Position numbers and translations under genes: made by a program | Shown: piece after piece, positions 42,637 through 51,636 of the stretch | How the letters are laid out: every line of letters begins with the position of its first letter | How positions within the stretch are numbered: position 1 is the first letter of the stretch | Assembly (NCBI RefSeq): GCF_036173125.1 | Contig: NZ_CP108054.1 | Location: 2,480,001 to 2,544,000, forward strand | Length of the DNA: 64,000 nt | Direction of reading: 5' to 3' | Origin: Streptomyces sp. NBC_00286 | Lineage (GTDB): Bacteria > Actinomycetota > Actinomycetes > Streptomycetales > Streptomycetaceae | The notes under the pieces: model-generated | What the model was told of the DNA's origin: nothing | Databases searched by the model: none | What the model saw: the letters and a program-made list of their open reading frames with translations, nothing else

Positions 42637-42810
42637 TTACAGGCGTTTTGCTTCGCACTCGGGCGGGAGGAATTTGCGCGAACGATGCGTCCCGTCCGGT
42701 AGGCGGAGAGCTTGGGCCTGGTCCGGGAGCGGCATGCGGGTGCGGACGTACTCCCTCGTCTGCGACGACACCTCGGCGCTGCAACACTGGGAGGCGAAGG
42801 AGTCGATAGG
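42637..42810 (-). pseudogene. GntR-family (UTRA domain) remnant
   Basis: Minus-strand frame with EVSSQTREYVRTRMPLPDQA followed by QALRLPDGT recalls the UTRA effector domain of GntR regulators (typical RMPTPEEA..L.LP.GTPV). Sequence after GT is not conserved and no DNA-binding domain is present. A regulator fragment, low to moderate support. Confidence 0.4.
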
Positions 42811-43328
42811 CGCGTCGACCTGGTCACACCCTCTACCGCCGGTGGCGTAGCGGCCGCCGGCGCTCAGGGCGCCACCCCTCCCGCGCCCGAAGAGATGGGC
42901 CGTGCTGCCGTCGAGCTCGTTGCCCTGCATGAACACCGCGTGATCCGCCCCGGCTTGACCGGCCCCGCGGAGTTACCGCCGGGCCCATGGCCGAGGCGAC
43001 GGTCACCGTCGCGACCGCCGCCGCCATGGGCCGGCGAACGGCAGTCCGGGATTGCTTCTCTGCAGGGCAGGGCTCCCCCGGCACAGCCCGAAGCGGCATT
43101 CCGGCTTTCCCGGCTGTCGATTCAGGTCAGCCGCGACCGTGGCTGCACGGCCATGTCCGAAACCGATACCGACAGTACCGATGGTCGACCTGAGCGGTAA
43201 CGACCTGCCAGCAGGTGAAGGCGCCGGGCTCATGCCACGCCACAGTCACCCTGCACCAGCGACTGGACGGCCCTCGCCGACACAAGCGCTGACGCTCTTC
43301 GCCGACACGACCTGTTGGCCGAGGTTGC
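42811..43328. other. About 500 bases without a recognisable gene
   Basis: Frames here are low-complexity or oppose each other and none has a good start. It ends at the conserved promoter block that begins at 43329. Confidence 0.4.
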
Positions 43329-43401
43329 CCTCAGCTGCTCCTCAGAAAAGCCTCAGAGTTCCACCAAGCGGTGGCCTGGCGGCAGGCCCGACCATCGGAA
43401 C
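43329..43401 (+). promoter_or_regulatory. Shared promoter block, copy A
   Basis: CCTCAGC (43329), CCTCAGA (43340) and CCTCAGA (43351) stand at exact 11-bp spacing. They are followed by CCACCAAG, GGCCTGG, GGCCCGA and GAAC at the same offsets as in two other blocks (49665-49736 and 50106-50177). It lies 138 bases before the Vps62/aerolysin-like gene. Heptamers at 11-bp period are the usual target of OmpR-type winged-helix proteins. Confidence 0.8.
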
Positions 43402-43539
43402 ACACGCGCTGCGACGGTCCTGGCAAACCGTTTCGCGCGGGCCGGCGCCGCCGGTCCGACAGGACACCGATGACCGAGTCGGCAAGGTCCCGACAGACGT
43501 GACGGAATCCTGCCGGAAGACCCACAGGGGGACAACCAG

Positions 43540-44863
43540 ATGATCACTCAACGCTACGGCGACCTGGAGATCGGATACACCACCCAATGGAACGGCTTGT
43601 TACATGCCGGAATCGCTTCCCGGACCGGGAAATGGCGCACACTGGGAAGCGTCTACGGGGGCTTCGTCGTGTCGATTCGGCAGGGCAAGTACGGCGAGCT
43701 CGTGGTCAGGGACCGCTCTGCCGGCCAGAACCTGCTCAAGCCGCCCGCCGGCTTCCAGTTGATGGGGCGTATCCCCACCCTCCCCGGCTTCCTTGGCATC
43801 GTGGTGTGGCGTCCTGTCCCGCCGGCCGGGTGCATGGCTCTGGGAGACGTGGTGACGGCGGTCGCCGCCAGGCAGATGGAGAAGCCCGGCACCTCCGTCC
43901 TGGGCATCGCGTGCGTGAAGAAGGAGCACAACGGACGCCCCTACGTACGCCGCGCGGAATTCGGACGCCTTCCCCTTCGGACGATCGACAACGGGAAGGG
44001 CCTCTGGGCCATCACGCCCTCGCTGTATCCGTTCGACGACACCGAGGAGCACCTGTTCCTGCCCGCCGGTACGTTCAGCTGCGGCCCCAACACGCCGCAC
44101 GGGCCGACGGCCGTGACCTGGGTGCTGGACCTGCCCGCCGTCGTCGGCAAGGCCGACCACGCTCCCGAACTGCGGCTGGAGTCCTACAACGCGCCCCCGG
44201 CCCAGGCAATCGTCACCGACCGGGCCGTGACCGTGCCCTACTTCATGGGCAAGGACGATGCGCGCACCGAGGCGTGGAAGGTGGCGAACTCCCCCTTCTA
44301 CAAGATCAAGCGCAAGCGCCAGTACGACCTCATCCGCCACGTCGACTTCCGGAGCGCTGGCGGCGGGCAGATCTCCGAGACGGTCGAGGAGGGCGTCTCG
44401 AAGGAGAGGTGGGAGGAGTTCGCCCTCAGCACCGGGATCACCGTCGGCGTCACGGCGGGCGTGGAGGCATCGGCCACGCCCTTCGGCGTGGGTGCGAGCG
44501 TCTCCGTGGAAACCTCGGTGAGCGCGTCTGTCGAGCTGGGCTTCACCACGCGCTATGGCGTGTCCGCCTTCGAGAACAAGAGCGTAAGTGTGACGTTCGA
44601 CGTGCCCGCCAACCATGCCGGCGCGCTGTGGACCGACACCCACCAGCTGGTCCCCGTCCGCGGTGACGGCACCCTGGTCACCAACGCGAACCTGAGGCTG
44701 AACGCCGGCGACTCCGGTTCCTACGTGGGCCGCACCTTCCCGGAGACCGCCCGCGGCAAGGTGTCCGTCGTCCGCAAGGTCTCCGACGAGGAGATCAAGG
44801 CCGCGGAGGAGCTGGGTATCGACCCCCGAGATCCTGGCCGACGTCACCGAGATCACGCAGTAA
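43540..44863 (+). pseudogene. Vps62/aerolysin-like pore-forming-type protein, frameshift near the end
   Basis: ATG at 43540 (CAGGGGGACAA upstream). Residues about 70-130 hold the Vps62 hallmark (VWRPVPPAGCMALGDV). Residues about 250-400 alternate Ser/Thr and Val in long strands (GASVSVETSVSASVELGFTT, ENKSVSVTFDVPANHAG), as in aerolysin/ETX-MTX2 pore-forming domains. No signal peptide. The as-read frame passes the terminator. The true end is the TAA at 44861-44863, reached only if one C is removed from the C5 run at 44822-44826 (giving DPEILADVTEITQ). Length 1324 is 3n+1. The shift hits only the last 12 residues or may be a sequencing error. Confidence 0.8.
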
Positions 44864-44879
44864 CCCCGCCCGGTGGCCG

Positions 44880-44928
44880 AGGGGGCACACCGGCCGACGC
44901 CCTGCCGGTGTGCCCCCTCGGCCGCCGC
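44880..44928 (+). terminator. Terminator after the Vps62/aerolysin-like gene
   Basis: CCGAGGGGGCACACCGGC and its exact complement give an 18-bp stem with a 9-base loop, 15 bases after the TAA at 44861. This places the true gene end upstream of it. Confidence 0.9.
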
Positions 44929-45443
44929 GTGGTGGAGGAGCGCGGGGCCACGTGGGCATCCTGATCGTCTTCGGCGCCGGTATCCGTCCCCGGCTCGCCA
45001 GCTGTTCGGCCTGGATCGGCTACCACGGCGAACTCCCTGTCATCGAGGGCAGGTTGATAGGGCAGGTTGATCCGGTTGAAGCCTGCGGATTCGGCCCGGA
45101 ACGCACGTTCCGGATGGCCGAGCAGACACCGGGGCCCCGACGATACGTACTCCGAGGGGGGGGGGCGGACCGCTGGATGTGTGGCTGGTCGTCACCGTCC
45201 CGCATCCACCTGCGGCCGGGCCGCCCACTCGTCGCGGATTCCGCGGCCCCTCGGATCGGCCCGTGGACCCCGGCCGGCTCACCCCGGCCCGGGTCCGCGC
45301 GGGTTGGAAACCTCCATCTGTACATGCCACCGAACCCGCACGACCAGGCCCCGGCAGACCGTTCGGCTCCCCAACCAGTGGCCGCCCGGACAACGACCAA
45401 CGGCTGTTTCGACCGATGCAGCAGACCAAGAAGCGGAGATTCA
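44929..45443. other. Spacer with a run of ten G
   Basis: No supported gene. A homopolymer of ten or so G at about 45158-45167 could be phase-variable or a sequencing weak point. The acyl-CoA ligase promoter should lie in its right half. Confidence 0.4.
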
Positions 45444-47024
45444 ATGATCTACAAGAGCAAGTACCCGGAAGTCGCCGTCGTCGATCGCCCCGTCCATGAA
45501 TGGGTGCTCGGCGAGGCCGCACGACGCGCAACGCGGCCGGCCATGGTGGACGTGTCCAGCGGACGGACACTCACCTACGGGGAGTTGGCCGCGCTGGTCC
45601 GCCAACTGGCGGCGGGCCTTGCCGCCGAGGGCATCGGCAAGGGGGACGTGGTCGCGCTGCACTCGCCGAACACGATCCTGTTCCCCGTGGTCCTCTATGC
45701 CACCACCACGGCGGGCGGGACGGTGACCACGCTGTCGCCGCTGGCCACGCCGGCTGAGATCGCCAAGCAGTTGATCGACGCCGAGGCACGGCTGATGGTG
45801 AGTGTGTCCGCGCTGATCGAGAGCGCGCGGGCCGCGGTCGAACTGGTCCGGCGGCAGACCGGCCGGGACATCGAGATCCTGGTCTGTGACACGGCGGACG
45901 GTCACCGTTCGGTGCTGGGGTTGCTGAGGGACGGCGACGTGCCGACGTTCGAGCTCGATCCGGCCGTGGATGTCGCCGTACTGCCATATTCGAGCGGCAC
46001 GACGGGTGTGCCCAAGGGCGTGATGCTGACCCATCGCAACCTGTGCACCAATCTCGAACAGATGAACGGCCTGCATCGGATCGACGAGAACGACCGCGTC
46101 ATCGCGATCCTGCCCTTCTTCCACATCTTCGGGCTGACCGCGCTGGTCAACAACGCGCTGCACCGTGGTGCGACCGTGTACGTGCACTCCCGGTTCGACC
46201 TCGACGCGTTCCTGACCAGCCTGGAGCGCGACCGGATCACCCACGCCTACGTCGCCCCGCCGGTGATGCTGGTGCTGGCCAAGCACCCCGCGGTCGGAAA
46301 CCTGGACCTGTCGCATCTGCGGCGCGTCATCTGCGCCGCGGCGCCACTCGACGCCGGACTGCAGGCGGCGGTGGCCGACCGGCTGGGCGTGGAGATCGGG
46401 CAGGCGTACGGAATGACCGAGCTGTCCCCCGCCTCGCATCTCCATGCCGACGGCAACCTCGACGAACCCGTCGCGTGCGTGGGACACCTGCTCCCGTCGA
46501 CTCGGGCGCGCCTGGTCGACCCGGTCACCGGGCTGGACGTGGCGGCAGGCCAACCGGGCGAAGTGTGGATCCAGGGACCGCAGGTGATGAAGGGCTACTT
46601 CGGCCGCCCGGAGGACACCGACGCGACGGTCGACGCCGACGGATGGCTGCACACCGGCGACATCGGTCGGGTCGACGAGAACGGGAACTGGTTCATCGTC
46701 GACCGGGTCAAGGAACTCATCAAGTACAAGGGCTACCAGGTGGCACCGGCCGAACTCGAAGCGATCCTGCTCAGCCACCCCCACATCGCCGACGCGGCGG
46801 TGATCGGCGTCAACGACGAGGAGAACAACGAGGTACCCAAGGCGTTCGTGGTGCCGGCGCCCGGTGCGTCGATCACCGCCGACGAGGTGATGGCCCACGT
46901 CGGGGGCCAGGTCGCCCCGTACAAGAAGATCCGCCGGGTCGAGTTCATCGAGGCGGTACCGAAGGCGGCCTCCGGCAAGATCTTGCGGAGGCAGCTGCGG
47001 GAGGGCGAGCCGGCGCGTCCCTGA
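45444..47024 (+). CDS. 4-coumarate:CoA ligase-like acyl-CoA synthetase
   Basis: 526 residues from ATG at 45444 (GCGGAG 5 bases upstream). ANL superfamily: AMP-binding P-loop SSGTTGVPKGVML, YGMTELSPASH, TGDIGRVDENGNWFIVDRVKELIKYKGYQ and C-terminal PKAASGKILRR with the catalytic Lys. Most like 4-coumarate/aryl-CoA ligases. It activates an aryl or medium-chain acid with ATP and CoA. It lies between two members of the cluster with the shared promoter block but has no such block itself. Confidence 0.92.
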   Translation: MIYKSKYPEVAVVDRPVHEWVLGEAARRATRPAMVDVSSGRTLTYGELAALVRQLAAGLAAEGIGKGDVVALHSPNTILFPVVLYATTTAGGTVTTLSPLATPAEIAKQLIDAEARLMVSVSALIESARAAVELVRRQTGRDIEILVCDTADGHRSVLGLLRDGDVPTFELDPAVDVAVLPYSSGTTGVPKGVMLTHRNLCTNLEQMNGLHRIDENDRVIAILPFFHIFGLTALVNNALHRGATVYVHSRFDLDAFLTSLERDRITHAYVAPPVMLVLAKHPAVGNLDLSHLRRVICAAAPLDAGLQAAVADRLGVEIGQAYGMTELSPASHLHADGNLDEPVACVGHLLPSTRARLVDPVTGLDVAAGQPGEVWIQGPQVMKGYFGRPEDTDATVDADGWLHTGDIGRVDENGNWFIVDRVKELIKYKGYQVAPAELEAILLSHPHIADAAVIGVNDEENNEVPKAFVVPAPGASITADEVMAHVGGQVAPYKKIRRVEFIEAVPKAASGKILRRQLREGEPARP

Positions 47025-47295
47025 CTGGTGACCGCACCTGCCCGCGCCATGCGGAGAGCCTCCGCGGAACAAGTCCGCCGGGGATGCGGGCCCTTGGCCA
47101 GAAGGTGGCTCCTGTGCCCGGGGCGCGTTGACGAGTCGTCGCGGGCCCCGGGAGCCGGGTCCCTGGATTCCCGGCCGCCGGCCGAGTCGACCGCACCGGC
47201 ACACTGATCTGCCGACGGTGCCTGATCAACTCGGCCGAGCAACCATCGGGATCGGACGTTCGACGCCCTCAGAATCGAACAAACGCTATACAGTC

Positions 47296-48507
47296 ATGGT
47301 TGTGGGCGGCGCGGTTTACTCTTTCGGACAGTACGAGTTGGACACGGATCGCCGTCGGCTCAGCCGTGACGGGCAGCCGGTCCCTACCGAACCTCAAGCC
47401 GTGGATCTGCTCTGCCACCTCGTCGAGCACCGCGACCGCGTCGTGCCCAAGGAGGAGCTTCTCCACACGGTGAGGCGCGGACGCCCGGTCGGCGAGGCCG
47501 CGCTCACCACCTGGCTACGCACCGCCCGCCTCGCGATCGGTGACAACGCCACGCGACAGCAGTTCATTCGCACGGTGCGCGAGCGCGGCTATCAGTTCGT
47601 CGCGCGCGTGACGGTGGCCTCCACCACTCTGCCCACCGTCCCCGCCGTTACGGCAGCGGCAGAGGCGGACCGCGAGGTCATCCGGTTCTGCCGGTCCGCC
47701 GACGGTACCCGCATCGCCTACGCCACCACCGGCGAAGGCCCGCCGTTGGTGAAGACCGCCAACTGGCTGACCCACCTCGACCTCGACCGGACCACCCCGA
47801 TGTGGGCGCACTGGTTCGACGGTCTCACCCGCGGCCGGCAGCTCATCCGCTACGACGAGCGGGGCTGCGGCCTCTCCGAATGGACCGTGCCCAGCTTCAC
47901 CCTCGACGACCTGGTCGACGACCTCGACTCCGTGGTCGATGCCGCAGGCCTCGACCGCTTCCCCCTGATCGGGGTGTCACAGGGCGGCGCGGTGGCAGTC
48001 GCCTACGCCGCGCGCCGTCCCGAGCGGGTCAGCCGACTGGTCCTCACCGCGGCCTACGCCCGGGGACGGCAGATCCGAGCCGCCGACGACGCCGAGCGCG
48101 ATGCCGCTCAGGTCGACCTGAACATCGCCCGCGCCGGATGGCGCTCCCATGACAGCAGTTTCCTGCGCTTCTTCGCCTCCCAGTTCCTCGCCGACGCCAC
48201 ACCCGCGGAATGGGACGCGTTCGCCGCCTACCAACGCCAGACGACCTCGCCTGCCAACGGTCTCCGCTTCCTCGAAGAGTTCACCCGCATCGACGTCTCC
48301 GGCATCGCCCACCAGGTGACCTGCCCCACGCTGATCATCCACTCCCGCGACGACGCGCGAGTCCCCGTCGCACAGGCCCTGGAACTGGCCACTCTCATCC
48401 CCGACAGCCGGCTGATCCTCCTCGAAAGCCGCAACCACCTGTTCACCGCCGCCGACCCGGCCTGGCCCACCTTCCTCTCCCACCTCGACAACTTCCTCTC
48501 CGAGTAA
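47296..48507 (+). CDS. Winged-helix/alpha-beta-hydrolase fusion regulator (paralogue 1)
   Basis: 403 residues from ATG at 47296. Residues 8-105 form an OmpR/CadC-type winged helix (YSFGQYELDTDRRRL; ALTTWLRTARLAIGD; IRTVRERGYQFV). Residues 128-400 are an alpha/beta hydrolase with nucleophile Ser228 (GVSQGG), Asp352 or 353 (HSRDD) and His381 (SRNHLF), so the triad looks intact. No membrane segment and no receiver domain, so it is a soluble one-component protein. The paralogue at 51637 is about 65% alike by eye. Ligand may be an ester or lactone. Targets are inferred from adjacent direct repeats. Confidence 0.88.
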   Translation: MVVGGAVYSFGQYELDTDRRRLSRDGQPVPTEPQAVDLLCHLVEHRDRVVPKEELLHTVRRGRPVGEAALTTWLRTARLAIGDNATRQQFIRTVRERGYQFVARVTVASTTLPTVPAVTAAAEADREVIRFCRSADGTRIAYATTGEGPPLVKTANWLTHLDLDRTTPMWAHWFDGLTRGRQLIRYDERGCGLSEWTVPSFTLDDLVDDLDSVVDAAGLDRFPLIGVSQGGAVAVAYAARRPERVSRLVLTAAYARGRQIRAADDAERDAAQVDLNIARAGWRSHDSSFLRFFASQFLADATPAEWDAFAAYQRQTTSPANGLRFLEEFTRIDVSGIAHQVTCPTLIIHSRDDARVPVAQALELATLIPDSRLILLESRNHLFTAADPAWPTFLSHLDNFLSE

Positions 48508-49112
48508 CCGGCAGACGGGACGCGTCCGACGACGGGAGGGTGCGCACCGGTCCCCGAACCGGTTGCGAGTGCATGTGCGCCAACAACCGATACCCGCTCC
48601 GGTAAGTGGAGTTCGCGCCCCGCGGCGTGGACGGCGGCACGGTCGGTGGAGCGGCCGGCGCTTGGATTTCGCCAGTCGTACTCCGCGCTCGTGCTCGACA
48701 GCCGGGAGAGGTACCACGGCGGCGCCGCGCGCAGGGGACGAGGCGAAGCCGAAGCCTTCCTGGAGAAGACGCTCAGGGACGTCAACGGGCTGGTGCACCA
48801 ACCGTCTGCGGCTGTCGGGGCACCCATCGCGCCGCCTGCGGTAACGTCCCTGCCCGTGTGGAAGACCGGCGCGTCCTTGAGATCGCGCGCTGACGGATGG
48901 CGCGAAGGGCCGCCCGGCTTCCGGACGGCCCTTCAACAAGATCTTCAGTAGTCTTCTGGCGGGGCTCCCTCACGTCGGAAGGCCGTTCCGTCATGGTTGT
49001 CGACGGTCTTGCCGGGTCCGTGAGCCCGTGGGCCTGCACGAATGGTTCGGGAAGAGCGCGTGTGACGCGGTCATCGTTCGCGCAGGTCACGGTTTGACGG
49101 AGCTCGGTCCGG
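48508..49112. other. Gap with a terminator hairpin
   Basis: No supported gene. A 101-codon frame at 48646 lacks a ribosome-binding site. GAAGGGCCGCCCGG / CCGGACGGCCCTTC (48904-48934) is an imperfect stem that probably ends transcription between the convergent hydrolase-regulator and secreted-protein genes. Confidence 0.5.
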
Positions 49113-49577
49113 CTAGCCGATGACGATGTCGCAGTCGGCCGTCCCGCGGGCGACGATGGTGGCGAAGTCCGCCTGGATGAAGGGGTCGTACGCCTCCGCG
49201 GTGAGGGTGCGGGTCGACTTGCGGGGCACCCACTTCGTCCCGGTCGAGTGCCTGACGTCCGACGCGTCCCACGACAGGTCGCAGATCCAGTGGACGTTGC
49301 GGCCCGCGGGGCGCGGGTTGGTCGCCTTCGCGTCGATCTTCCAGTTGCCGTCCGCCTTCACGGTGAACGTGATGTCGCCGCGCACGCGCTTGCTGCTGTC
49401 GCTCGTCTTGAATTCGACCGACTGGCCGTCCGACGCGACGTGCTTGGTGGTGGCGTTGGCGTGCGCGGGAATCGTTCCCAGCAGCAGGGAGCCCAGCCCG
49501 GCCCCCGTCGCGATCAGCAGCGCCAGCCCCCGCCGAGTCCGGATCTGGCCGGACGTCCTGGTGTTGTCGAGTCGCAT
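49113..49577 (-). CDS. Small secreted protein
   Basis: 154 residues from ATG at 49577 (AAGGACACACC upstream). Sec signal: basic n-region to RTRRG, helix LALLIATGAGLGSLLLG, cleavage likely after AHA (about residue 40). The mature part is about 114 residues with two cysteines (ICDLSW and ADCDIV) that may pair, and beta-rich stretches (GDITFTVKADGNWKIDAKA). Family unknown. Its promoter block (49665-49736) is shared with the monooxygenase and Vps62/aerolysin-like genes. Confidence 0.85.
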   Translation of the reverse strand: MRLDNTRTSGQIRTRRGLALLIATGAGLGSLLLGTIPAHANATTKHVASDGQSVEFKTSDSSKRVRGDITFTVKADGNWKIDAKATNPRPAGRNVHWICDLSWDASDVRHSTGTKWVPRKSTRTLTAEAYDPFIQADFATIVARGTADCDIVIG

Positions 49578-49664
49578 GGTGTGTCCTTCTCTCTTGTGTC
49601 TCGCGTCTGAGGTGAAGGCCGGGCTGGGGGCGATGTCCGTACGACTGCTCCTCGGCCCGGCACC

Positions 49665-49736
49665 GTTCAAGCATCGGGCCCGCCACCAGGCCAGGACTTG
49701 GTGGAGGTCTGAGGCTTCCCTGAGGGGGTTCTGAGG
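49665..49736 (-). promoter_or_regulatory. Shared promoter block, copy C
   Basis: On the minus strand: CCTCAGA, CCTCAGG and CCTCAGA at 11-bp spacing (plus-strand 49730-49736, 49719-49725, 49708-49714), then CCACCAAG, GGCCTGG, GGGCCCGATG and GAAC in the same positions as copies A and B. It lies 87 bases before the small secreted protein gene. Confidence 0.85.
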
Positions 49737-49745
49737 GCGCCGCCC

Positions 49746-50087
49746 TCAGATCCGGCGGGCCGGATCGGCGAAGCGGTTCCCGTCCAAGGCGTTCAGGTGG
49801 TCGATCCAGGTCGGCTCGGGCCGGTCGCCGCGGCCGGCGGAGCTGGTGGCGTGCTCGGGCCCGGCCTGGTTGTGTGTGGGCTGCCGTTGGTTGATGAACC
49901 GGGCCACGCCGACGGGTGTACGGCTGCGCACGTCGATGCCGGTGCACGCCCACACACCGTCGTCTGTCGGCGTACATGCGAACGTCGCCGACATCGCCTC
50001 CCGTTCACTCCGGCCCCACGCCGGAAGCGCTGACCACTCCCGAGCTCGGCCTCGTGATCGCTTCACGATGGCTTTCGGGTCCGCCAC
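49746..50087 (-). CDS. Possible 113-residue protein between two promoter blocks
   Basis: MADPKAIVKRSRGRAREW... has no signal peptide or recognised motif. The frame fills the gap between block C and block B, and its start is 19 bases from block B on the opposite strand. No clear ribosome-binding site. It may be real or a chance frame in GC-rich DNA. Confidence 0.3.
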   Translation of the reverse strand: MADPKAIVKRSRGRAREWSALPAWGRSEREAMSATFACTPTDDGVWACTGIDVRSRTPVGVARFINQRQPTHNQAGPEHATSSAGRGDRPEPTWIDHLNALDGNRFADPARRI

Positions 50088-50105
50088 GGGCCGGCTTCCG
50101 GCCGC

Positions 50106-50177
50106 CCTCAGCTCCCCCTCAGGAAAGCCTCAGATTTCCACCAAGTCCTGGCCTGGTGACGGGCCCGATGATCGAAC
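50106..50177 (+). promoter_or_regulatory. Shared promoter block, copy B
   Basis: CCTCAGC (50106), CCTCAGG (50117) and CCTCAGA (50128) at 11-bp spacing, then CCACCAAG, GGCCTGG, GGGCCCGATG and GAAC as in the other copies. An extra dyad GGGCCCG-N9-CGGGCCC follows. It lies 46 bases before the monooxygenase start. Confidence 0.85.
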
Positions 50178-50223
50178 GGGCCCGGGGCCACCTTGGCCCG
50201 GGTTCGAGCCAGAGAGGTGAGAG

Positions 50224-51591
50224 ATGAGGGAGCGTAACGGCACCACCGCCATAGTCATCGGAGCGGGCATGGCGGGTCTGGTGACCGCACGGGTCCTGAG
50301 TGACCATGTCGACCGGGTGACGGTACTGGAACGGGACCGCCTGCCGCAGGACGCGGTCACGCGCAGGAGCGTTCCCCAGGGACGTCACGCCCACGTACTG
50401 CTGGCCCGCGGCCAGCGACTGCTGGACGGCTGGTTTCCGGGTCTCGTCGACGAACTGGTGCAGGCAGGTGCGGTCCCTCTCGACGCCAAGGACCTGGTGT
50501 GGCACCAGGCGGGCGCCTACCGGGTACGGACCGACCTCGGCTTTCTCGCGGTGTCGATGAGCCGGCCCCTGCTGGAGAGCACGGTCCGCGAGCGGCTCTT
50601 GCGGCAACGGTCCAACGTGTCCCTCACCGACGAGGCCGCGGTGGACCGCTTGATCCTGGAGGGCGACCGCGTGGCCGGTGTCCGGGTCGACGGAACCGAG
50701 CACCGGGCCGAGCTCGTGGTCGACTGCTCCGGCCGCAACACCCGTTTCCCCGACCAGCTGGCCAAAGCGGGATTCCCGGCACCCGAGGTCTCGGCCGTCC
50801 GCGTCGACACGGCCTACGGGACCCGGATCGTGCGGCGGCGGCCGGACGATCTCGACGGCACCCTCGCCCTCGTGGTCGACGACCCGGCCCGCGGTCACCG
50901 CATGGGCATGATGGTGCCGGTGGAGGGCGACCGGTGGATCATCACCGTGGGCTCGTTCCACGGTGATGTGCCCCCGACCGAGCCGGACGAGTACGAGGAC
51001 TTCGCCCGCTCCCTGCCGTCGCCCGTGATCGCCGACGTCCTCGCCCGGGCCGATGCCTTCACGCCGGTCCTGAGCCATCGGATGCCCACCAGTCGGCGCC
51101 GCCGCGTGGAGCGGCTGGAGCGGACCCCGCCGGGGTTCGTGGTGCTGGGGGATGCCATCTGCAGCCTCAACCCCGTCCACTGGCAGGGGATGTCGTCGGC
51201 GGCCCTGCAGGCCCGGGCCCTGAGCCAGGCCGTCGAACGCCACGGCCCCGCCTCACCCGCGCTGGCGGGTGACTTCTACCGGCGGGCCGCCAGGGTGGTC
51301 GACGTGCCGTGGAAGATCGCAGCAGGGGCCGACTTCGCCGACCCGCGCACCAGCGGGCCCGAGCCGACCGGCACCGGCCTCGTCAACCGCTACCTCGACA
51401 AGGTGCTCGGGGCCTGTCACACCTCCATCCCGGTGGCCCGCCAGACTCTACGGGTGCAGAACCTGCTGGCTCGACCGGAGTCACTGATGACCCCGGCCAT
51501 GGCCCTCCGGGTGCTGCTGGCTGCCCGCCGCTCCCCAGCGGGGGTCGAAATGCCCGCCGCGCCCTCGGCCCGCAGGCGGCCTACGGCCTGA
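50224..51591 (+). CDS. FAD-dependent monooxygenase/epoxidase-like oxidoreductase
   Basis: 455 residues from ATG at 50224 (AGAGAGGTGAGAG upstream). FAD Rossmann motif IVIGAGMAGLVTARVL (10-25), RPLLESTVRERL and GD motif VVLGDAICSLNPVHWQGM (FAD ribityl site). It resembles the LasC/geranylgeranyl-reductase-like group of flavin monooxygenases that act on hydrophobic substrates. No membrane segment. Convergent with the second hydrolase regulator (45-base gap). Substrate unknown. Confidence 0.9.
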   Translation: MRERNGTTAIVIGAGMAGLVTARVLSDHVDRVTVLERDRLPQDAVTRRSVPQGRHAHVLLARGQRLLDGWFPGLVDELVQAGAVPLDAKDLVWHQAGAYRVRTDLGFLAVSMSRPLLESTVRERLLRQRSNVSLTDEAAVDRLILEGDRVAGVRVDGTEHRAELVVDCSGRNTRFPDQLAKAGFPAPEVSAVRVDTAYGTRIVRRRPDDLDGTLALVVDDPARGHRMGMMVPVEGDRWIITVGSFHGDVPPTEPDEYEDFARSLPSPVIADVLARADAFTPVLSHRMPTSRRRRVERLERTPPGFVVLGDAICSLNPVHWQGMSSAALQARALSQAVERHGPASPALAGDFYRRAARVVDVPWKIAAGADFADPRTSGPEPTGTGLVNRYLDKVLGACHTSIPVARQTLRVQNLLARPESLMTPAMALRVLLAARRSPAGVEMPAAPSARRRPTA

Positions 51592-51636
51592 CCCGGACCC
51601 GGCAGCCGGCAGCCGGCCGATTGTCGGCCGCTGAGG

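Noticed and set aside
45158..45167. Run of G as a phase-variation switch
   Set aside because: It lies outside any recognised gene, so no coding effect can be argued.
48646..48951. 101-codon plus-strand frame
   Set aside because: No ribosome-binding site, no family and it runs through the hairpin at 48904.
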